Assembly (NCBI GenBank): GCA_019240475.1
Contig: JAFAYI010000033.1
Coordinates: 1-64,000, forward strand
Direction: 5' to 3'
DNA: 64,000 nt
DNA from: Acidobacteriaceae bacterium
GTDB taxonomy: Bacteria > Acidobacteriota > Terriglobia > Bryobacterales > Bryobacteraceae
Shown here: positions 15,171 to 24,611 of the stretch, one piece after another
Numbering within the stretch: position 1 is the stretch's first letter
Layout of the letters: the number at the start of each line of letters is the position of its first letter
The notes under the pieces: model-generated
Database searches by the model: none
What the model saw: the letters and a program-made list of their open reading frames with translations, nothing else
Told to the model about the DNA's origin: nothing
Position numbers and translations under genes: made by a program

Positions 15171-17354
15171 TCAACAGAGGAGCCCGCAACTGGCACAGCA
15201 GCATTCAGGTCCGCTCTCGCCCTCGCACTCATAGCAATCGCAAGACGGTGGAGTGGGATTGCACAGCGGATCGCCAGGGGCATAGTCCGGGCAGGACGGG
15301 TTACATGGATTTGTGCAGGCAGTCTGGCACAAACTGTAGTTATTAGCGTAGGTCAGCACTGCGCCATTTACGAAATCATAGTCAAATAGGTATACAGGGC
15401 TTACATTCGCAATTGGTTGAGCGATGTTATATTGGTGTGTTCTTTGGCTGTTTATCCACCAGCCTGCCGGGACGGGCGGCATATTCGCATTGTTTATTTT
15501 GTTCGCCAGCGCTCCCCAGATATCGTCCGGAACGTTGGCAATGGCTCCCGGCGACATATCGTTATTTATATTGACCGGATTTGCGTAGACGCCGGCCTGA
15601 TAACCGTCTTTGTGCATCTCCGCTATCCACGAGTTCACGAAGGCCCGCACGGCGGGACTGCAGGTGGTGTCACCGGCCGGTGGATTGTAAACCTCGATAT
15701 CTAAATAGGCGATGGACGTTCCCCCTGCACCCATTCCTCCGAAACCTCGCGACGCGAGGGCGTTCGCCGCCTCGTCCGCAGATGCGGTTCCCTCGGCGGC
15801 GGCAATAGAGACGTTCGTGCTTATGAGTTGGCTGTTGCCGCTGCAAGGCGCTTGTAGGTCGTCCCATATCGGTTCGAAGAAGTATCCAATGCAGGACATC
15901 TCCTTGAGCCAGATGTCCTGGCTCGGGGGGTAGGGAACAAAGCACGATACCTTTGGCAAGGTTGCGGTCAAGCCGCCGAGATAGAACCCCATTGATTCGT
16001 AGCTTGCCGCGTCTTGCTCTAACCCGCCCAGAATATTTTCCATATCGGAACAACTGTCCAAGCCTTGCGCTCCGGGGTTGACGTGTGCGACATATCCTGG
16101 TCCTGGTGTTACCGTCGTTTCTTGCATCGAGACAGACGGAGCCGTCTCCGCTGAAATTTCCCAGCGGGACGGCATCGGCAGTCCGCGATACGTTGCGGCG
16201 CCGTACAGCGCGGTAATAAAGGTTCTCCCTCCGTCGACAGTCGATAGCAACGCCGTCGTAGTCTGGCATCCTGGAATGGAGCAGTTCCGATGATCGGAGA
16301 GCACAAGCCATCCATTGTTAGCGTCAACGAAGCTCAGGCGTCCCACCGAGAGCATGCTTGCGCCGGCGAACAAGGAGGGTAGAGGGGCTATGTTTTTCTC
16401 CTTATCGGGTCCAACTACAAGAACTCCGTTCACTGAGAAAACGTCGATTACCTTCGAGTCGACTATCTGCGAGTCGGCCAGCGTGTTCCGCCGATAAGAG
16501 TGCTGCAGCGACCAAGTCGCTCCGCTATCGGTGGTCGTGTAGACAGCTACAAGATCACGAGGGGGAAACGGGGGATGCGCCGCCGGCATCACGCTGAAGG
16601 TGACGGCGAGGGTGCCTGAGTTAAGATCGTCAAATACTGGCAGCTCGAAAACCTCCCTTACAGAATGAGTTCCGGCGGGCGGAGTAACCCGTTCCTCTGT
16701 CCAGGTCAGACCTCCATCGCGGGATGCATAGAGGAGGACATTATTCGGGCCGCCTGCTAGCCAGCCAACGGTCCTGGACGTGAAATGAACGGGTCCGTAG
16801 GCCGGCGGCTCGGGCAGGAGCCGCCAATTCTGCCCACCGTCGGTGCTGCTGTACAGCCAACCTCGACTACCAGCGGAACTCGTTGCCCTTCGAAGGAACA
16901 GCCATCCATTTGTACGGTCTATAAAGAAGATATGAGCTCCAGCGCCGTACATGTGGCTCACGTCCTGATCGCCACCCGCAACCGCGCTGGTGGTCCACGT
17001 CTGGCCCCCGTCGCCGGTGGCGGCTGTGTAAATACTGTTTGCGAGTAGATCGCTGGAGGCGTGCAGGACTACCCAGGCGTGGGATTCATCGAGAAAGAAG
17101 ACTCCATCGATGGATGTGGCCGGCGTTAGCGAAGGAGGCGTGATGTCGGCCCATTGCGCCCCGTTGGTCGCGGTTGAGAGAAGGCGCCCGCCAGAGAGCA
17201 CCCAGCCGTGGGAGGGGGAAATAAGCTGGGCGTCGTCCACTAGCGCAGAGTTGCTCAGGTGTCCTGAGGTTACCGGGGAGGGAACGATTTGCGCGGCGAG
17301 GAATTCTTGCGATACTAAACAAAGGAGAAGACCGACCTGTAAACGTTTAAGCAT
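15171..17354 (-). CDS. Exported BNR-repeat/DUF1906 glycosidase-like protein with Cys-rich tail
   Basis: The 727-residue product has a signal peptide (MLKRLQVGLLLCLVSQEFLAA) and a beta-propeller region with BNR/Ycf48-like motifs (TGDGGQTW, STDGGQNW, SRDGGLTW, TTDSGATW, STVDGGRTF) at about 30-390. A DUF1906 (Rv2525c-like glycoside-hydrolase-like) domain follows at about 405-665, recognised by QGLDSCSD, GFYLGG, AYLDIEVYN and GYQAGVYANP. The last 52 residues (676-727) hold 13 cysteines, ending in Cys. It probably acts on or binds polysaccharide outside the cell. The DUF1906 catalytic role is not established for the family. A DsbA-like gene follows 43 bases later. Base composition looks lower in GC than that of its neighbours, so transfer is possible. 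Confidence 0.82.
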   Translation of the reverse strand: MLKRLQVGLLLCLVSQEFLAAQIVPSPVTSGHLSNSALVDDAQLISPSHGWVLSGGRLLSTATNGAQWADITPPSLTPATSIDGVFFLDESHAWVVLHASSDLLANSIYTAATGDGGQTWTTSAVAGGDQDVSHMYGAGAHIFFIDRTNGWLFLRRATSSAGSRGWLYSSTDGGQNWRLLPEPPAYGPVHFTSRTVGWLAGGPNNVLLYASRDGGLTWTEERVTPPAGTHSVREVFELPVFDDLNSGTLAVTFSVMPAAHPPFPPRDLVAVYTTTDSGATWSLQHSYRRNTLADSQIVDSKVIDVFSVNGVLVVGPDKEKNIAPLPSLFAGASMLSVGRLSFVDANNGWLVLSDHRNCSIPGCQTTTALLSTVDGGRTFITALYGAATYRGLPMPSRWEISAETAPSVSMQETTVTPGPGYVAHVNPGAQGLDSCSDMENILGGLEQDAASYESMGFYLGGLTATLPKVSCFVPYPPSQDIWLKEMSCIGYFFEPIWDDLQAPCSGNSQLISTNVSIAAAEGTASADEAANALASRGFGGMGAGGTSIAYLDIEVYNPPAGDTTCSPAVRAFVNSWIAEMHKDGYQAGVYANPVNINNDMSPGAIANVPDDIWGALANKINNANMPPVPAGWWINSQRTHQYNIAQPIANVSPVYLFDYDFVNGAVLTYANNYSLCQTACTNPCNPSCPDYAPGDPLCNPTPPSCDCYECEGESGPECCCASCGLLC

Positions 17355-17587
17355 GTGTGCGCCTGCGGATAATTCAAGTCATGTATAGTGGCGATTAATT
17401 TTGGATCAGCTGCACTCAATGGGGCAATAATTAGATAACGATTTTGGTACTGGTCCGAAGGTACCCTCAGTACTTAGGGCACTAACAGAGTTTTTGGTTG
17501 CGAAGCCGAGAGTCTTGCCGACCTGGCGGAAGAGTTCTTACTCGATATTTATAGCCAACTCATTTGGCGTCTGTCCTCTGGAGCACG

Positions 17588-19243
17588 TCAGGTGGCGGCG
17601 CCGTTTTCGAGGAAGTTGCGTAGACGGTGGCTGCGGCTGGGGTGGCGGAGCTTGCGCAGAGCCTTGGCTTCGATTTGACGGATGCGCTCGCGCGTAACGG
17701 CGAAGTTCTGACCCACTTCTTCGAGCGTGTGTTCGCTGCCGTCCTGCAAACCGAAACGCATCTTGACGATTTTCTCTTCGCGCGGGCTGAGCGTCTTGAG
17801 CACCTCGGCGGTTTGTTCGCGGAGATTCAGGTTGATGACGGCTTCCGATGGGGAGACCATGCGGCTGTCCACTAGAAAATCGCCCAAATTCGATTCTTCT
17901 TCTTCGCCGACCGGAGTCTGCAAGGAGATGGGTTCCTGCGCGATGCGTAGAACGCGGCGGATCTTGCTCGGATTCAGGTCCATGCGGACCGCCAGCTCTT
18001 CGGTGGTGGGCTCGCGGCCAAGCTCCTGCTGCATCATCCGCTGGAGACGCACCAGCTTATTGATGGTCTCGATCATATGGACCGGAATGCGGATGGTGCG
18101 CGCCTGGTCCGCGATGGCGCGAGTGACGGCCTGGCGGACCCACCAGGTGGCGTAGGTGGAGAACTTATAGCCGCGCTTGTAGTCGAATTTATCGACGGCT
18201 CGCATCAATCCGATGTTGCCTTCCTGAATCAGATCGAGAAACTGCATGCCGCGATTGGTATAGCGCTTGGCGACGGAGACGACCAGGCGCAGATTAGCTT
18301 CGATCAGCCGCTTCTTGGCGCACTCGGTTTCCTCTTCGCCACGTTCGACGATCTGCAAGGTGCGGCGCAGCTCGGTGCTGGTTGACCCGCACTTTTCCTC
18401 CAGAGCCTGAATCTGGGCGGAAAGCATCTTGAGCTGCTTGCGAATGGCAGGCGCCGAGCCGGATTCGGCGACAAGCGGCTCCTCCAGCTTGCGTTGGAGA
18501 TGCGCGATTTCCTGCTCAAGGGGCCTGAGTTGATCGACGATGTTCCTGAAGGCAGCGCTCAAGGAACGCTGATAGCGGGTGGCAAAAGGCAGCGCACGTA
18601 TCTGGCGAGAGATGCAGATCATCAAGCGAGCGTACTCGAAGCGCAGCTTGCGGTGCTGCTTGGGCTTCATGGCGCGCGAAGTTCCGATGAGCTTCTGCTG
18701 CGTCTGCTGGGCCTTGCGATAAAGCCTGTCGATCTCCTGCGTCGCCTTGAACAGCTCTTCCTGAAGCAAACGAAGGGTGTCCTCTTCGTCGCGGCCAGGC
18801 TGGAAGTCCGGCGCTTGTAGAACGTCGAAGACGGAGACTACGCCGCGCTCGATGGCGTGCCTGGTGTCCAGCAGAAATTGGATGATCAGCCGGGAACGGG
18901 ACAGAGCTTTTCGCACGGAGTTTTCGCCGCGCTCGATGCGCTTGGCCAGCTCAATCTCGCCGTCGCGGGTGAGGAGCGGAACCATGCCCATCTCGCGGAG
19001 ATAGACGCGAACCGAATCGTTGCTCTTGTCGAGGGTTCCAGGCGTGAGGTCCAGGTCCGAAAGGTCTTCGGAGTCCTGTTCTTTCTTGTCGAAATCTTTG
19101 GACTCATCGAGAAGCTCGACCGCGGCCCCATCGAGATCGGGGAACAGAAGGTCGTTGAGGTCAGCGCCGTTAGCCAGGTCGTCGCGCATGACTCCGGCGA
19201 CCTCATCGTAGAGCCCGAAGCCTTTGTCGTTACTGTCTTGCAT
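17588..19243 (-). CDS. rpoD: Primary RNA polymerase sigma factor (sigma-70)
   Basis: The 551-residue protein has the full group-1 layout: an acidic N-terminus in place of a long region 1.1, region 1.2 (SVRVYLREMGMVPLLTRDGE), a non-conserved coiled insert (about 150-300), region 2 (NLRLVVSVAKRYTNRGMQFL, then the -10 recognition helix YATWWVRQAVTRAI), region 3 and region 4.2 (LEEVGQNFAVTRERIRQIEA). It directs housekeeping transcription. It follows dnaG on the same strand after 118 bases, the conserved dnaG-rpoD pair of the macromolecular synthesis operon; rpsU is absent here. The N-terminus is shorter than that of E. coli sigma-70. Confidence 0.97.
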   Translation of the reverse strand: MQDSNDKGFGLYDEVAGVMRDDLANGADLNDLLFPDLDGAAVELLDESKDFDKKEQDSEDLSDLDLTPGTLDKSNDSVRVYLREMGMVPLLTRDGEIELAKRIERGENSVRKALSRSRLIIQFLLDTRHAIERGVVSVFDVLQAPDFQPGRDEEDTLRLLQEELFKATQEIDRLYRKAQQTQQKLIGTSRAMKPKQHRKLRFEYARLMICISRQIRALPFATRYQRSLSAAFRNIVDQLRPLEQEIAHLQRKLEEPLVAESGSAPAIRKQLKMLSAQIQALEEKCGSTSTELRRTLQIVERGEEETECAKKRLIEANLRLVVSVAKRYTNRGMQFLDLIQEGNIGLMRAVDKFDYKRGYKFSTYATWWVRQAVTRAIADQARTIRIPVHMIETINKLVRLQRMMQQELGREPTTEELAVRMDLNPSKIRRVLRIAQEPISLQTPVGEEEESNLGDFLVDSRMVSPSEAVINLNLREQTAEVLKTLSPREEKIVKMRFGLQDGSEHTLEEVGQNFAVTRERIRQIEAKALRKLRHPSRSHRLRNFLENGAAT

Positions 19244-19361
19244 CCACAGCCTTCGTCAATCTGCGATGCGATCAATTGCGGGTAAGAAGTCCACAACAAC
19301 CCTAATGCACAACGTGTCGAGGCACCCCTGAAATTCTCGACTTCTCATAGTACAACACGAT

Positions 19362-21128
19362 TCACGATCCCGAGGATGGGCGCCGGATCTTGTCGAGTTC
19401 GCCAGCGAGGCGCATGGCTTCCGCTAAATTTCCGCTCTGTTCGAGTTCACGGATGCGCCGGCGCAGGGATTCGAATTCGGCTTGCAGCGACTTGGTTTCC
19501 CACGCGCGAAAGCAATCGAGAGTATGCCGGACGGCGTTGTCTTCCCTGACGTCGAGGTCCGCGAAACTCAGCTCGGTTACGATGCGCTGGAGGCGCGGCT
19601 CCAGGCGGCTCGCGAGAGATTCCAAGGAAAATGAAACGCCCTCGTCGTCAAGCGCCAGAGCGGTATCGAAGATTCCGCGGAGCTCGAAGAGGTGGAGGAT
19701 GTTCGCGCTCGCAAGATAGTGTTTGATGGTTTGGCGGGCTTCGGAGCTGATGAGCAGGCACGCGATCAGCAGCTTTTCGTTGAACGGAAGGGTGGATGCA
19801 ATCTGAACGGGACGCTGCGGACGCGCGGGCGCGGGGGCGCGCCGCAAGGTCTGGGCGATGGCGTCGCGATCCACTTTCAGATACTCGGCCATTTCGTTGG
19901 CGATTACAGACCGCTCCAGCTTGTCTTGAACCTGCTCGATGCTTGGCGAGATAAATTTGAAGGCGTCCATGCGGCCTTCGGCGGAGCGCATGTCGAACTT
20001 CTCGCGGGCGCGGCCGGCGAGCCAGTGGAAATAGGAAGCGGCGTTATCGAGGAGCTGGCGATAGGCTTCGACGCCTTTCTGTTGAATGTATTCGTCGGGG
20101 TCCTGGCCGCCGGGAATCGATAGCACCTTCACGCGAAGACCCTCGGCCAGCAATACGGAAATGTACTTTTCGGTTGAGCGAGCGCCGGCGGCGTCGGGAT
20201 CGAAGTTGAGAACAATCTGACCGGCGCCGGCCCTTTGCTGAGCGACTTGGCGCTTGATGGCCCGGACCTGATCGAGGCCAAGCGAGGTCCCGCTGCTGGC
20301 AACCACTTCATGAATCCCCGCCGAGTAAACGCCGATGACATCCATGTAGCCTTCGACGAGGATCAGGCGATCGTTCTTGCGAGCGTCGATTTTGGCGCGA
20401 TGCAGATTGTAGAGGACGGACGATTTCTTATAGACGCGCGTTTCGGGGGAGTTGAGATATTTCGGCTCATCGTTGGGCCGGAGAGCTCGGGCCCCGAAGG
20501 CGATGAGTTTGCCGGACTCGTTATGGATGGGAAACATCAAGCGGGCGCGGAAACGGTCGTAGTGGCCAGCGCCTTCCTGACGACGGCTGACGAGGCCGGA
20601 TTCTTCCATTAGGGCGGGGCCGAAGCGCTGAAGTTTTTGCAGGAGCTGTTGGCCGGAGGGGTCGGAGAGGCCGAGACGGAATTCGTCCATCGCGGCCTTC
20701 GAGACATTGCGCGATTCGAGATAGCGGCGGGCGTCGGCGCCCGAGGGGGAGCGCAGGTTTTGTTGAAAAAGATCGCCGGCAATCTCATGCATCTCGATGA
20801 GCGCGGCACGGCGCTGCGCTTCGGGATCGTCGGAGCGGTGGCGTTCCGGCATGGGGATGCCGTAACGTTCGGCGAGGAGCTTTAGAGTCTCGGGAAAGGT
20901 GAGGCTTTCGATTTCCTGAACGAACTTGAAGACATCGCCGGCGGCGTCACAGCCGAAGCACTTGTAGTACTGCAAGACGCTGTGGACGCCGAAGGAAGGA
21001 GTCTTTTCGGAGTGGAACGGGCAGAGGCCAACGTAACGCGCACCGCCGCCTTGGCGCTTGAGGCGGACATATTGGCCGACAACGTCGACGATATTGAGCT
21101 GATCTTTGAGCTGCTCCGAGAAATTCAT
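19362..21128 (-). CDS. dnaG: DNA primase
   Basis: The 588-residue product has the CHC2 zinc ribbon (C36, H39, C57, C60), the central RNA-polymerase core with TOPRIM motifs (LILVEGYMDVIGVY and LNFDPDAAGARS), and a C-terminal helical region for binding the DnaB helicase. It synthesises the RNA primers for lagging-strand replication. Length and domain order are normal. It heads the dnaG-rpoD pair and is divergent from ligD, with 98 bases between them. Confidence 0.97.
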   Translation of the reverse strand: MNFSEQLKDQLNIVDVVGQYVRLKRQGGGARYVGLCPFHSEKTPSFGVHSVLQYYKCFGCDAAGDVFKFVQEIESLTFPETLKLLAERYGIPMPERHRSDDPEAQRRAALIEMHEIAGDLFQQNLRSPSGADARRYLESRNVSKAAMDEFRLGLSDPSGQQLLQKLQRFGPALMEESGLVSRRQEGAGHYDRFRARLMFPIHNESGKLIAFGARALRPNDEPKYLNSPETRVYKKSSVLYNLHRAKIDARKNDRLILVEGYMDVIGVYSAGIHEVVASSGTSLGLDQVRAIKRQVAQQRAGAGQIVLNFDPDAAGARSTEKYISVLLAEGLRVKVLSIPGGQDPDEYIQQKGVEAYRQLLDNAASYFHWLAGRAREKFDMRSAEGRMDAFKFISPSIEQVQDKLERSVIANEMAEYLKVDRDAIAQTLRRAPAPARPQRPVQIASTLPFNEKLLIACLLISSEARQTIKHYLASANILHLFELRGIFDTALALDDEGVSFSLESLASRLEPRLQRIVTELSFADLDVREDNAVRHTLDCFRAWETKSLQAEFESLRRRIRELEQSGNLAEAMRLAGELDKIRRPSSGS

Positions 21129-21226
21129 TTACGACGACGGCAGGGGGAGTGTTCTTAAGGGTAGCAGTCTGGGGCGGGGCCGTGGGTAGGCTGACATAAT
21201 GGCCGCTAGAAGCTGGGTCTAAAGAG

Positions 21227-23815
21227 ATGGGCCTCAAGGAATACGCGAAGAAGCGGCACTTTGAAAAGACGCCGGAGCCGAAGCCCGAAGAGCCTGCCGG
21301 GAAGGGCGATGGCCGGGGCGGATTCTTCTGCGTGCAGCGGCATGACGCCACGCGGCTGCATTACGATTTTCGGCTGGAGGTGGACGGGGTTCTGGTGAGT
21401 TGGGCGGTGCCGAAAGGGCCGAGCCTGGATCCCGCGCGCAAGGCGCTGGCAATGAAGGTGGAGGACCATCCGTTCGATTACGGCGCCTTCGAAGGCAACA
21501 TCCCGAAGGGGAACTACGGCGCAGGCAGCGTGATGCTGTGGGACAAAGGCGCCTATGAGTTATTGGGAGACGCCACCGCGCAGGAGCAGCTAGACCGCGG
21601 CGATTTCAAATTCAAGCTGCACGGGGTGAAGTTAAACGGCGATTTCGCCATCGTGCATATGAAACATGACCTCAGGGGATCGCGCACAACGCCCACCAAT
21701 CGGGCTGTGCGCTCTGGGAAGGGCAACGAGTGGCTGCTGATCAAGAAGAAAGACGAATTCGCCGTTCCGGGGTATGACATCGATCAATATGCCTGGAGTA
21801 TCGCGACCAAGCGGACGCAGGATGAGATTGCGGCAGATATCGATCCGGTGACCGTGGCCGATTTGCCGGGGGCAAGAAAGGGGACGGCGCCCGCGAATCT
21901 GGAACCAATGCTCGCGACGGCCGTCACGAAGCCGCCGACTGGAGCGCAGTGGATCTATGAAATCAAATGGGACGGCATACGCGCGCTGTGCCTGGTGAAG
22001 AACGGAAAGCTGGAGATTGCGTCGCGCCGGGGCAACCGATGCGAGCGGCAGTATCCGGAATTGGCCGGGTTGCCGGATATGGTAAATGCGAAAACGGCGT
22101 GGCTGGATGGAGAGATCTGCGTATTGGATGAAAACGGGCGCGCGCGATTCGAGATGATTCAACCGCGCATTGGGGCGAACGCGGGGGCCGTGCCGCGGCT
22201 CGCGGAGACCACGCCGGTGACGCTGTTCTTGTTCGACGTTTTGTATGTCGATGGTTACGACTTACGCGGTGTTGCCTTGGAAGAACGGAAACGGCTGCTT
22301 TCCACGCTGGTGACTCCCGGCGGCCATGTGCGGCTTTCGGAGACGTTCGAGACCGGGGGCGAGCAGATGTTCGAGGCAGCGCGGCAGATGAACCTCGAAG
22401 GCATCCTTGCGAAGGACCGGCGGAGTAAGTATGAATCGAAGCGTTCGAACTGCTGGCTCAAGGTGAAGGTGCTGAATGAGCAGGAGTTCGTGATCGGCGG
22501 CTTCACCAAGGGGGAGAGAGAGTTTTTCGGCGCGCTCGTGTTGGGCGTTCACGAAGATGGCAAGCTGCGGCATGTGGGCCAGGTGGGAACCGGCTTCGAT
22601 CACAAACTGATGAAGGCCATTTATAAGAGGATAGAACCGCTGATTACTAAAGCGAGTCCTTTTACGCCGAAGCCGAAGATCAAGGACGTAACTTGGGTAA
22701 AGCCGGAAGTGGTTTGCCAAGTGAGATTTTTAGAGCGAACCGAAGAAGGCATGTTACGCGCTCCTGTATTTGTGGGGCTGCGGGAAGATAAACGGGCAGC
22801 AGAGGTTGTGGACGAAGAGCCAGCCGAGCCGCCCTCAGAAGTTTCCGCAGCCGAACCCGCGGAGGTTCCGCATACTGAGCTGGACCTCAGCGGACGCGAG
22901 GCGACTGTTACGGTAGACCGGCGCCGGCTAAAGTTCACAAATCTGGACAAGGTGTATTTCCCAAAGGATGGCTGGAAAAAGCGCGACTTATTAAGTTTCT
23001 ACGATCGGGTATCGCGCTGGCTGCTGCCGCATCTGAGAGATCGTCCGCTTTCGATGAAGCGCTATCCGAATGGGATTGCCGAGGAGTTTTTCTTCCAGAA
23101 GAACGCGACGCATTTTCCCGACTGGTTGCGCTGCGAGCCCATCGTGGAACATCATCCGCCGAAGACGAACCATTATCCGATTGCGAACGACCGGGCCAGC
23201 CTGTTGTATTTGGTGAACCTGGGGTGCATCGACCAGAATCCCTGGATGAGCCGGGCAGGGAATCTGGAGCATCCGGATTGGATGCTGCTCGATCTAGATC
23301 CGGTAGCCGCTTCGTTCGACAAGATTGTTGACGCCGCGCTGCTAGTACGGGAGTTACTTCTGGAACTTGGGTTGGAGGGATATCCCAAGACAACCGGCGG
23401 CGACGGGATGCATGTTTATGTTCCGCTGGCGCCTGTCTACACTTACGAGCAGGTGCGCAGTTTCGCCGAGGTGTTGTCGCACCTGGCGCTTGACCGCGAG
23501 CCGAATCTGTTTACGACCCCGCGCAGCGTCGAGAAGCGTAAAAAAGATCGGGTCTATTTCGATTATCTGCAGATAGGGACAGGGAAGACGATCTCGGCGC
23601 CGTATGTGGTGCGGGCCTACGATGGGGCGCCGGTGGCGACGCCGCTCGATTGGAAAGAAGTGAAGCACGGGATCGATCCGCACGATTTTCGAATCGACAA
23701 CGTGGTGAAGAGATTCGAGCGCACGGGCGATCTGTTTGCGGAAGTACTCAAGGGCGGACAACGATTGGAAGATGCGCTAGTACTCGTCGAGGATATTACG
23801 GCTAAAGATTCCTGA
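21227..23815 (+). CDS. ligD: Multifunctional ATP-dependent DNA ligase D (end joining)
   Basis: The 862-residue protein has three domains in the order phosphoesterase, ligase, polymerase. The phosphoesterase is at about 35-190 (RHDATRLHYDFRLEVDG, with metal-binding His/Asp). The adenylation ligase spans about 225-530 with catalytic Lys247 in the EIKWDGIRA motif. The primase-like polymerase is at about 570-860 (DLDP and GGDGMHVYVP motifs). LigD works with Ku to repair double-strand breaks by non-homologous end joining. No ku gene lies in this window, so the partner must be elsewhere. ATG 21227 gives the usual N-terminus (MGLKEYAKKRHFEKTPEP). Confidence 0.96.
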   Translation: MGLKEYAKKRHFEKTPEPKPEEPAGKGDGRGGFFCVQRHDATRLHYDFRLEVDGVLVSWAVPKGPSLDPARKALAMKVEDHPFDYGAFEGNIPKGNYGAGSVMLWDKGAYELLGDATAQEQLDRGDFKFKLHGVKLNGDFAIVHMKHDLRGSRTTPTNRAVRSGKGNEWLLIKKKDEFAVPGYDIDQYAWSIATKRTQDEIAADIDPVTVADLPGARKGTAPANLEPMLATAVTKPPTGAQWIYEIKWDGIRALCLVKNGKLEIASRRGNRCERQYPELAGLPDMVNAKTAWLDGEICVLDENGRARFEMIQPRIGANAGAVPRLAETTPVTLFLFDVLYVDGYDLRGVALEERKRLLSTLVTPGGHVRLSETFETGGEQMFEAARQMNLEGILAKDRRSKYESKRSNCWLKVKVLNEQEFVIGGFTKGEREFFGALVLGVHEDGKLRHVGQVGTGFDHKLMKAIYKRIEPLITKASPFTPKPKIKDVTWVKPEVVCQVRFLERTEEGMLRAPVFVGLREDKRAAEVVDEEPAEPPSEVSAAEPAEVPHTELDLSGREATVTVDRRRLKFTNLDKVYFPKDGWKKRDLLSFYDRVSRWLLPHLRDRPLSMKRYPNGIAEEFFFQKNATHFPDWLRCEPIVEHHPPKTNHYPIANDRASLLYLVNLGCIDQNPWMSRAGNLEHPDWMLLDLDPVAASFDKIVDAALLVRELLLELGLEGYPKTTGGDGMHVYVPLAPVYTYEQVRSFAEVLSHLALDREPNLFTTPRSVEKRKKDRVYFDYLQIGTGKTISAPYVVRAYDGAPVATPLDWKEVKHGIDPHDFRIDNVVKRFERTGDLFAEVLKGGQRLEDALVLVEDITAKDS

Positions 23816-23870
23816 TACCAGTTTTTCTCTGTTACATCTTAGAATCTAAGTGTCCTTAGAGAAATAAATT

Positions 23871-24611
23871 ATGAAACATTTATGGAGGTATCTGGCTTCG
23901 GTTTGTTTGGCGGGAGGACTTATGGCGACCCCGGCGCGCGCCGATTCGCTGCCGACGTTTACGGCGAGCTCGGCATCGGCGACGGTAGAGACGGGGCCTA
24001 TTTATTGGTCCATATCCGGAAGCAATTTCGGTTTGGGCGGGAGCGGCGACTTCGCCGGTTATCTGGCGTTTGACGTTGCGCCCGGCTCCAGTTTTGGATT
24101 GGATCTGGTTGCGGGGCTGGATCCGCTGCAACTCACCTCGTACTTCGGGGGGTCTTCCGGTAACACTGCCGGAGAGGTGACGATTGCGGGCGCGACCGAA
24201 TACGTTCAACTGCAAACGACTCCGGAGATCTACTTTTCAACCGCCGGCGTGACGGTTCCGTATGGCGCGAACCCGGTCATTCGGCTGGCGGCAACTTTGA
24301 CCGGATCGGCGGTGGCCTCCGAGTGCCTGGGACCCGGTTTGGTTCCGACCACGTGCGGCGCGGGGCCGTACTACGGTTTTCTGCCGGTGGCGAACATCAA
24401 TATCGACGTACCCGGCTACATCATTTTTCGAGGAGGTTACGATCCATCCTCGGGAACGGACACGTTCTCATATGCGCAATTCGTCAGCAGCCCGGAGCCG
24501 ATAAGCGGGGCGCTGACGCTGACCGGCTTATTGTTGTGGGCCGGCGCGGCGCGGCTTCGCGGAAAGTTAGGAAAGCCTAGCCGCCACGCAGCGCCACTCG
24601 TTCAGGCTTGA
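23871..24611 (+). CDS. PEP-CTERM sorted exported protein
   Basis: This 246-residue protein has a signal peptide ending near TPARA, a Gly/Ser/Thr-rich beta-type body and, at about 210-235, a PEP-CTERM tail: the tripeptide PEP in SSPEPISG, a hydrophobic helix (ALTLTGLLLWAGAARL) and a basic end. Such tails are recognised by exosortases, which anchor or release the protein during exopolysaccharide-linked export. About 15 further residues follow the basic cluster, which is slightly long for the class. Its last 45 bases overlap the convergent prmA gene. No exosortase is in the window, but a sugar transferase of the kind associated with this system lies at 56.8 kb. Confidence 0.82.
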   Translation: MKHLWRYLASVCLAGGLMATPARADSLPTFTASSASATVETGPIYWSISGSNFGLGGSGDFAGYLAFDVAPGSSFGLDLVAGLDPLQLTSYFGGSSGNTAGEVTIAGATEYVQLQTTPEIYFSTAGVTVPYGANPVIRLAATLTGSAVASECLGPGLVPTTCGAGPYYGFLPVANINIDVPGYIIFRGGYDPSSGTDTFSYAQFVSSPEPISGALTLTGLLLWAGAARLRGKLGKPSRHAAPLVQA

